The position numbers were made by a program, and so were the translations under genes. A stretch of 7,194 nt of DNA, from positions 1 to 7,194 of the forward strand of contig CALDKP010000271.1 of NCBI GenBank assembly GCA_937898535.1. Reading direction: 5' to 3'. Below, piece after piece: positions 1-5,753 of the stretch (its first letter is position 1; each line of letters opens with the position of its first letter). The notes below the pieces were generated by a model. That model searched no databases. It had not been told where the DNA came from and worked only from the letters and a program-made list of their open reading frames with translations. Source of the DNA: an uncultured Sphingomonadales bacterium (GTDB lineage: Bacteria > Pseudomonadota > Alphaproteobacteria > Sphingomonadales > Sphingomonadaceae).

Positions 1-2
1 CC

Positions 3-893
<891 letters not shown>

Positions 894-914
894 AAAACGA
901 AACGGAGCAGCCGC

Positions 915-1208
915 ATGTCAGCTATTGGTGTAATCGCAACTTTAACCGTCGCCGAAGGCAAAAACGAAGCCTTTGAGGCTGTTTTTTCTGAGCTTGCGGC
1001 TGCCGTTCGGGCCAATGAACCGGGGAACGTATTTTATACGTTGACCCGGTCACGGTCGAACCCACAGGTCTACAAAGTGCTTGAGCAATATGTCGATCAG
1101 GACGCGCTCACCGCACATGGCGCCAGCGACTATTTCAAGGCCGCCGGTCCAAAGCTTGCGCCCTGCCTCGCGGGTGCACCTGAGGTTGAGTATCTAGACG
1201 CGCTATAA
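915..1208 (+). CDS. ABM-domain (antibiotic biosynthesis monooxygenase / YgiN-like) small protein
   Basis: This 97-residue protein consists of one ferredoxin-like ABM domain (PF03992 type): an opening strand (IGVIATLTV), helix EAFEAVFSELAAAVRANEPG, strand VFYTLTRS, strand VYKVLEQYV and the typical 'H-x-x-S-x-Y/F-F' turn (His68, SDYF 71-74). Family members are small dimeric oxygenases acting on quinols or polyketides, or heme-degrading and sensor-like proteins; most environmental members have no known substrate. A good ribosome site, GGAG at 904-907, sits 7 bases before ATG 915, so the start is well supported. The thiolase stop is only 21 bases upstream, so the two were probably co-transcribed. 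The protein should be cytoplasmic, with no signal peptide. The family is sure; the substrate is unknown. Confidence 0.85.
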   Translation: MSAIGVIATLTVAEGKNEAFEAVFSELAAAVRANEPGNVFYTLTRSRSNPQVYKVLEQYVDQDALTAHGASDYFKAAGPKLAPCLAGAPEVEYLDAL

Positions 1209-1246
1209 GGCGCGCCTGCTGCTTTGCCCCGCGTGCGATGGTTAAG

Positions 1247-1284
1247 TGGCCGTTGACCGGCCAGCGTTCGATGCTGGCTTTAAT
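1247..1284 (+). terminator. Overlapping hairpins between convergent genes, possible weak terminator
   Basis: A 6-bp stem (GCCAGC at 1260-1265, GCTGGC at 1273-1278, 7-base loop) is followed by TTTAAT, resembling a weak intrinsic terminator for the thiolase-ABM unit. A competing 5-bp hairpin (TGGCC 1247-1251 with GGCCA 1259-1263) shares bases with it, so both cannot form at once. The position, between the convergent ABM and phaZ genes, fits a terminator, but the T-tract is poor. Confidence 0.35.
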
Positions 1285-1372
1285 GTGCAAGGCCATCGCT
1301 GAAAACCCGCAGGAAACGGTGCTAGGCAAAATGCTATTGCGCAGATCCAAATAGCGGGCGACATATCGCCGC

Positions 1373-2605
1373 TCAATTGTGGCTGACAATCCAGTCTTCG
1401 ACGACAGGTGCTATCTTTTCGCGCCATTTGCTGCCGTTAAAGATGCCATAATGGCCAACCTCTGGCGCCATATGATATTTCTTGAGCGCGTCAGGCAAAG
1501 CGGTCGCAATGTTGAGCGCAGCCTTGGTTTGCCCAAGGCCACTGATGTCGTCCCGCTCACCTTCAATAGCCAGCAGGCCAATGTCCGTAATCGCACCGGG
1601 ATCAACGAGCTTGCCGCGATAGTTGAATTCGCCCTTGGGCAACAAATGACGCTGAAATACGGTATCAACGGTCTGCAGATAAAATTCCGCCGTCATGTCG
1701 CAGACGGAGCGATATTCGTCGTAAAATTCTTTGTGCCGATCCGCGCTTTCGCCGTCGCCTTTGACGAGGTCTGAGAACATTGACCAATGGCTGATCATAT
1801 GGTTGCCCAAATTCATCGACATAAAGCCAGTGAGCTGAAGAAACCCCGGATATACCCGCCGCCCCGACCCTTTATAATAAGGCGGGACGGTCGCAATGAC
1901 ATTTTGGACGAACCATTCATGCGGGCGGCGTGTGGCGTGGTCGTTTACCGCCGTCGGCGCTTCGCGGGTGTCAATCGGACCGCCCATCATCGTCAAGGTG
2001 CGTGGCCGCAACGGATGGTCCTTCGCGCTCATCACCGCAGCAGCAGCATAAGCCGGAACCGAGGGCTGACACACCGCCAACATATGGGCGCCGCGTCCGC
2101 CAGCATCGGGGCCGATGAATTCAAGCCATTCGATGAGATAATCGATGTAGGTTTCAAGATCGAAACCGCCACCCGTCAACGGCACATCGCGCGCATCTTT
2201 CCAGTCGGTGATATAGACATCATGCGTTGGAATCATGCGCTCGACCGTGCCGCGCAACAGCGTCGCGAAATGGCCGGACATCGGCGCGCAAATGAGCAAC
2301 CGCGGCTTCGCGCTGCTGCCTTCATAGACGAACCGCTTCAACTGCCCAAAGGGCTTACGCGCCAGATTCTCTTCTTGAACCGGCAACGTCTTGCCGTCGA
2401 CAGTAACATTATCCAATCCGAATGCTGGCTTTCCGCGTGGCAAAACCGAATGCGCAAAAACATCCAATGCCGACGCCGCGATGGGTGCAAGACCGCCCAC
2501 ACTAAATGGGCCAGTGAAATTCTTGAGCACATCTGCCTGAGCCTGTGCAATTTTTCCCGCACCTGCTAACCAGCTCCGTTGCATATCATAACCGGTGTAA
2601 AGCAT
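1373..2605 (-). CDS. phaZ: Intracellular polyhydroxyalkanoate depolymerase
   Basis: This 410-residue alpha/beta hydrolase degrades stored polyhydroxybutyrate granules in the cytoplasm (family TIGR01849, with a PHB_depo_C domain). It begins MLYTGYDMQRSW, the usual opening of these enzymes, and has the APMSGHFATLLRGTVE oxyanion-side loop, DVYITDWKDARDVP, the nucleophile motif VCQPSVP (Cys179), an acidic member in EGERDDISG (Asp352 or Asp353) and the base in EVGHYGIFNG (His385). This matches the Cys-Asp-His triad known for Cupriavidus PhaZ1, and the length is normal. The ATG at 2603-2605 is preferred to a TTG six bases upstream, because the minus strand carries AAGGA (2612-2616) six bases before the ATG, at ideal spacing. 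There is no signal peptide. The gene stands alone on its strand, convergent with the ABM gene and divergent from the ABC transporter. Confidence 0.93.
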   Translation of the reverse strand: MLYTGYDMQRSWLAGAGKIAQAQADVLKNFTGPFSVGGLAPIAASALDVFAHSVLPRGKPAFGLDNVTVDGKTLPVQEENLARKPFGQLKRFVYEGSSAKPRLLICAPMSGHFATLLRGTVERMIPTHDVYITDWKDARDVPLTGGGFDLETYIDYLIEWLEFIGPDAGGRGAHMLAVCQPSVPAYAAAAVMSAKDHPLRPRTLTMMGGPIDTREAPTAVNDHATRRPHEWFVQNVIATVPPYYKGSGRRVYPGFLQLTGFMSMNLGNHMISHWSMFSDLVKGDGESADRHKEFYDEYRSVCDMTAEFYLQTVDTVFQRHLLPKGEFNYRGKLVDPGAITDIGLLAIEGERDDISGLGQTKAALNIATALPDALKKYHMAPEVGHYGIFNGSKWREKIAPVVEDWIVSHN

Positions 2606-2674
2606 CTGCAATCCTTAGATTTCCGTCTTTCGCCCCCGAAAAATAGGGCATTCTTGTGGAAGCCATAAGCGTTT

Positions 2675-2702
2675 ATTGTGCATTGCACCATGAAAAAGTG
2701 AA
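2675..2702 (-). promoter_or_regulatory. Candidate phaZ promoter with overlapping 11-base inverted repeat (possible PhaR operator)
   Basis: Read on the minus strand, TTCACT (2697-2702) and CACAAT (2675-2680), 16 bases apart, each match four of six consensus positions of a sigma-70 promoter, placing the transcript start roughly 60 bases before the phaZ ATG. A perfect inverted repeat, GTGCA-T-TGCAC at 2678-2688, lies in the spacer and overlaps the -10 box, where a repressor would block transcription. Its core TGC-N3-GCA resembles the CTGC-N3-GCAG sites described for the PHA-responsive repressor PhaR in Paracoccus, although the flanking bases differ. PhaR binding is inference. Confidence 0.35.
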
Positions 2703-2757
2703 GCCGTTTTCCTGTCCGCAATTGTGAGTGTCGCAGCGCCCTGCTACGCGGCTAATC

Positions 2758-4584
2758 ATGAATGAAACATCCGCAGATTTGCCAAGTGCAAACGTCACTT
2801 CCGTTTCAGCCGAAACGACCGAGACCGCCCAACCAGCGAATACCAAAAAACTCGGCAATCTGCGTATGGTTTGGCAGCATGCCTCGGCCTATCCGAAGCA
2901 AATTATGTTCGCGTTGCTCGCGCTCACCGTTGCTGCGCTGGCCACACTTGCAATCCCTGCAGGGTTCCGCTTGGTTATCGATCGCGGATTTGCCGCAGGC
3001 GGTGACTCTTCGGATATTGCCCGCTGGTTCGAATATCTTCTGATAATCGTGGCCGTAATGGCTGTCGCGACCGCGTTTCGCTTTTACTTTGTGTCCTGGC
3101 TCGGGGAGCGCACGGTTGCTGACATCCGCCTTGCTGTGAACCGCAACCTGCTGCGCCAAAGCCCAGCCTTTTTCGAACATAACCGTCCCGCGGAAATCGC
3201 CAGCCGTATGACAAGCGATACAGCCGTTATCGAACAGGTTGTCGGCACAACGGTCTCGGTCGCGCTTCGGAACATCGTGATGGGCATTGGCGGCGTCGTA
3301 TATTTGTTCACCCTTGCACCACAGTTGGCGATCGGCCTTTTGATTGCCATTCCCGTCATCGTTCTGCCCATCGTACTGATTGGCCGAAAATTACAGTCCG
3401 CTTCACGGGCGAGCCAGGATCGGATTGCCGACGTTGGGGCCATGGTTTCGGAAACACTGGGCGCCATGCGCATCGTGCAAGCCTTTGGACAAGAGGGGCG
3501 CGAAGGCGAACGGTTTAGTGGTAGCGTCGAAGCTACCTTTAGCACTGCCAAGAAGCGTATTCGCCTGCGCGCATTTATGACCGCCATCGTCATGGCACTC
3601 ATTTTCAGCGCTATCACATTGCTAATGTGGAAGGGCGCGATTGACGTTGTCGAAGGCCGGTTGACCGGCGGCACGATTGCCGCATTTGTACTAACCGGAG
3701 GCCTAGTCGCGGGCGCATTTGGTGCTCTTACAGAAGTCTATGGCGATCTGGTGCGCGGAGCCGGTGCGTCGGGACGGCTCGCCGAACTGCTTGCCGCAGA
3801 ACCAAACATCGCTCCGCCCGCTAAGCCTATAGCGTTGCCTGTGCCACCGCGCGGACAGCTGGAGTTTCAGAATGTCAGTTTTCGCTATCCCACACGCCCC
3901 GAAGTATCCGCGCTCAGTAATTTCAACCTGAAAGTAAGCCCGGGCGAGACGGTTGCCGTTGTCGGCCCGTCTGGCGCCGGCAAATCGACGCTGTTTCAGC
4001 TTGCACAGCGGTTTTATGATCCAGAAACAGGTGCCATTCGTATTGACGGCGTGGCACTCACCAGCGCCGATCCAGCCGAAGTACGGGCGCGCATGGCCTA
4101 TGTTCCGCAAGAGACGGTATTGTTCGCATCTTCGGCCCGCGACAATCTGCGTTACGGCAACTGGCTGGCCAATGACGATGCCATTTGGGCGGCGGCAGAA
4201 CAGGCCAATGCAGCCAATTTCCTGCGCGAACTTCCACAAGGGCTCGATACATATTTGGGCGAAGGTGGGGCCAGACTTTCGGGCGGGCAGAGACAACGGA
4301 TTGCCATCGCGCGCGCCGTACTGCGGCAGGCGCCGATCTTGTTATTGGACGAAGCGACGAGCGCGCTGGATGCCGAAAGCGAACGTCTCGTTCAGGACGC
4401 GCTCGACATGCTAATGAAGGATCGCACGACAATCGTGATTGCCCACCGCCTGGCGACCGTACGTTCGGCCGACCGTATCATTGTGATGGACCAAGGTCAG
4501 ATTGTTGAAGAAGGCGACCACGCGACACTTAGCGCGGCGGGAGGCCTATATTCGCGTTTGGCCAGCCTACAGTTCGACGCTTAA
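2758..4584 (+). CDS. ABC transporter, fused permease and ATP-binding half-transporter (MsbA-related)
   Basis: This 608-residue exporter subunit, counted from ATG 2758, works as a homodimer in the inner membrane. A roughly 35-residue polar N-terminus leads into six membrane helices (about residues 47-71, 92-113, 166-188, 189-209, 272-293 and 305-325). A nucleotide-binding domain follows, with Walker A GPSGAGKST (403-411), Q-loop Gln451, signature LSGGQ (507-511), Walker B ILLLDE (527-532), D-loop SALD and H-loop His563. The opening (LGNLRMVWQHA, then PAGFRLVIDRGF) resembles the MsbA-related group TIGR02204, whose substrate (lipid or drug) is not settled. No clear ribosome site precedes either ATG 2758 or the in-frame GTG at 2728, so the start is uncertain by ten residues. 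The gene is divergent from phaZ; its stop overlaps the convergent rcdA-like gene. The family is certain, the cargo unknown. Confidence 0.93.
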   Translation: MNETSADLPSANVTSVSAETTETAQPANTKKLGNLRMVWQHASAYPKQIMFALLALTVAALATLAIPAGFRLVIDRGFAAGGDSSDIARWFEYLLIIVAVMAVATAFRFYFVSWLGERTVADIRLAVNRNLLRQSPAFFEHNRPAEIASRMTSDTAVIEQVVGTTVSVALRNIVMGIGGVVYLFTLAPQLAIGLLIAIPVIVLPIVLIGRKLQSASRASQDRIADVGAMVSETLGAMRIVQAFGQEGREGERFSGSVEATFSTAKKRIRLRAFMTAIVMALIFSAITLLMWKGAIDVVEGRLTGGTIAAFVLTGGLVAGAFGALTEVYGDLVRGAGASGRLAELLAAEPNIAPPAKPIALPVPPRGQLEFQNVSFRYPTRPEVSALSNFNLKVSPGETVAVVGPSGAGKSTLFQLAQRFYDPETGAIRIDGVALTSADPAEVRARMAYVPQETVLFASSARDNLRYGNWLANDDAIWAAAEQANAANFLRELPQGLDTYLGEGGARLSGGQRQRIAIARAVLRQAPILLLDEATSALDAESERLVQDALDMLMKDRTTIVIAHRLATVRSADRIIVMDQGQIVEEGDHATLSAAGGLYSRLASLQFDA

Positions 4585-5030
4585 AACGAGGCGCGCAAAC
4601 GGTCGCGCATGGCTTGTGGTTCCGACGCCTGCGGAACAGGGGCGCGCATTTTCTCGCTGAGCCGATGAAGTCGGACATATAATTCTTCGCTCGCACCGAT
4701 CAGCGCTTGGGCTTCTAGTGAAAATTGCGACACCAGTGGCCCATCACTGGCGGGCGCATAGCCCAGATTGTTGGTTTCGTTTCGCGCTTCGCTCTCGGTT
4801 ATTTCGCCAGCCCGCAATGCCTTTTGGTTCAACAACCACGCAATGCTGTGCATCAGACGTGTGGTAACCTTGAGAGACTCGCAGGAGAAAGCGACCGAAA
4901 TCTCCGGAGACAGATGCCCCGCATCAAAGCTGCGGTCAAAACACGCGCGCGCTTCATCGGCGAGCACCATCGCCTCTGTGTATAGAGAATCCACTAATAA
5001 TGGGGTAAGCTCAAGTTGTGCATTGCTCAT
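4581..5030 (-). CDS. rcdA: RcdA-like protein, DUF1465 family
   Basis: This 149-residue, all-helical cytoplasmic protein is recognised by the conserved core FSCESLKVTTRLM (48-60), then WLLNQKALRAGEIT (65-78), preceded by the amphipathic helix SLYTEAMVLADEARACFD. In Caulobacter the DUF1465 member RcdA is an adaptor that works with CpdR and PopA to deliver the cell-cycle regulator CtrA to ClpXP. In sphingomonads the role is less studied, so the symbol is by family, not proven orthology. The length is normal for the family. The ATG at 5028-5030 has no strong ribosome site upstream. Its TAA shares the palindrome TTAA (4581-4584) with the TAA of the convergent ABC transporter. A DUF465 gene lies 124 bases upstream on the same strand. 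Confidence 0.8.
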   Translation of the reverse strand: MSNAQLELTPLLVDSLYTEAMVLADEARACFDRSFDAGHLSPEISVAFSCESLKVTTRLMHSIAWLLNQKALRAGEITESEARNETNNLGYAPASDGPLVSQFSLEAQALIGASEELYVRLHRLSEKMRAPVPQASEPQAMRDRLRASF

Positions 5031-5116
5031 ATGCTTTTATGACACGAACCATGCCCCGATGTTAGTGCAAACGATCCCGTGGCGGCGGCATCTTTGGGAT
5101 GTACCGGTATGAAACA

Positions 5117-5140
5117 ATCATAGCACAATTGTAAACGTTC
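5117..5140 (-). promoter_or_regulatory. Weak candidate promoter for the rcdA-like gene
   Basis: On the minus strand a good -10 hexamer, TATGAT (5117-5122), is followed by about 80 bases before the rcdA-like start. Upstream, a TTGAAC/TCTTGA element lies 14 to 16 bases away, which is off the ideal spacing for one reading and a poor match for the other. The 8-base palindrome ACAATTGT lies in the spacer. The rest of the 5031-5154 gap shows no terminator and no second gene. Confidence 0.25.
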
Positions 5141-5154
5141 AAGACGGGAACCGA

Positions 5155-5352
5155 TCAGGCGATGATATCGGGCACAAGCTGATCTTCAAGGCGCATGATT
5201 CTGTCTTTCAATATCAGCTTCTTCTTTTTCAAACGTGCAATCTGCAGCTGATCAACGACCGTTTGCATGGTCAACGCCGCAATAGCGTCATCCAAGTCAC
5301 GATGCTCAATCTTCAGTTGCTCAAGCTGCTGCTGGTAGCCGTCGTCGTTCAT
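5155..5352 (-). CDS. DUF465 (YdcH-type) mini-protein
   Basis: This 65-residue protein forms a predicted helical hairpin, the DUF465/YdcH fold. The first helix has LEQLKIEHRDLDDAIAAL with the family's H-R-D-L-D signature; the second has the basic LQIARLKKKKLILKDRI; the tail is QLVPDIIA. The heptad pattern suggests a coiled-coil dimer. Family members are widespread small cytoplasmic proteins with no settled function. The minus-strand start at 5350-5352 is preceded almost directly by a purine run AAGGGGG (5355-5361), a usable ribosome site at short spacing. The gene is upstream of the rcdA-like gene on the same strand and divergent from a second DUF465 gene. Confidence 0.85.
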   Translation of the reverse strand: MNDDGYQQQLEQLKIEHRDLDDAIAALTMQTVVDQLQIARLKKKKLILKDRIMRLEDQLVPDIIA

Positions 5353-5523
5353 GCCCCCCTTCTAACCAGAGTCGCGCAAACAAGTCATCGTTAAAAGCGG
5401 GCATGATCGCGCGGGCATGTTTCTGGTACACGCCAAACGCAAAATTATCGACAAGACTCGCGCGATGTTTCGTGATTTACTTTGGCTGTTGGACCACCGA
5501 GTCTCACACTGAAGGAGAATGAT
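5353..5523. promoter_or_regulatory. Divergent intergenic region with three GANTC sites
   Basis: This 171-base gap must hold the promoters of both DUF465 genes. It contains GAGTC at 5369-5373, GACTC at 5455-5459 and GAGTC at 5499-5503. GANTC is the recognition site of the alphaproteobacterial cell-cycle methyltransferase CcrM. I see no convincing -35/-10 pair and no CtrA-type TTAA-N7-TTAA box. Regulation by methylation is inference. Confidence 0.35.
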
Positions 5524-5694
5524 GTGAATAATAATCATCTGTCCGCACTTCGCAGCAAACATGCCGATCTTGAGCAAAAGTTGCAGCGTGAAGAACATAG
5601 ACCTTTTCCTGACACCGGCATCATTCTTAGCCTTAAGAAGCAAAAGCTGCATCTTAAGGACGTACTTATGCAGGAGTCGGCCCTAACTGGCTGA
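5524..5694 (+). CDS. Second DUF465 mini-protein, GTG start
   Basis: This 56-residue helical-hairpin protein starts V/M-NNNHLSALRSKHADLEQKL, with a short EEHRPFPDTG turn, then a second basic helix ILSLKKQKLHLKDVL. Both helices match the DUF465 pattern (K-H-x-x-L-E/D, then LKK-x-K-L-x-LKD). An earlier ATG at 5482 would add 14 residues, but the strong ribosome site AAGGAG (5512-5517) sits six bases before GTG 5524. The two ATGs in between run straight into TGA in another frame. GTG is therefore the likely start. Function is unknown. The gene lies 59 bases before ptsP in the same direction, with a hairpin between them. Confidence 0.8.
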   Translation: MNNNHLSALRSKHADLEQKLQREEHRPFPDTGIILSLKKQKLHLKDVLMQESALTG

Positions 5695-5707
5695 CTACGA
5701 ATAATTT

Positions 5708-5731
5708 CAAGCGGGGTATCGCTTGCCTTTT
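5708..5731 (+). terminator. Hairpin with T-tract between DUF465 gene and ptsP
   Basis: A perfect 6-bp stem, CAAGCG (5708-5713) with CGCTTG (5720-5725), and a GGGTAT loop are followed by CC and TTTT (5728-5731). It begins 13 bases after the DUF465 stop and ends about 20 bases before ptsP. It could be a weak intrinsic terminator or an attenuator that lowers readthrough into ptsP. The T-tract is short. Confidence 0.4.
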
Positions 5732-5753
5732 GTGTCTCTGCTAGATGGGGCAT

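Noticed and set aside
1787..2569. 260-codon plus-strand frame opposite phaZ
   Set aside because: It lies fully inside the well-supported depolymerase on the other strand, its protein is rich in Arg/His without any domain pattern, and it has no ribosome site; a shadow frame.
2606..2611. TTG start for phaZ two codons upstream
   Set aside because: It would overlap the spacer of the AAGGA ribosome site; the ATG at 2603-2605 has ideal spacing and matches the family's usual MLY start.
2728..2757. GTG 2728 as the ABC transporter start
   Set aside because: No ribosome site is visible and the ten extra residues look non-conserved; not excluded, since ATG 2758 also lacks a strong site.
3084..4296. 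Long minus-strand frames (about 196 codons each) opposite the ABC transporter
   Set aside because: They mirror the codon structure of the ABC gene, which carries every expected ABC motif; no recognisable domain or start signal.
5482..5523. ATG 5482 as the start of the second DUF465 protein
   Set aside because: The extra 14 residues run through the ribosome site AAGGAG and do not fit the family; GTG 5524 is better placed.
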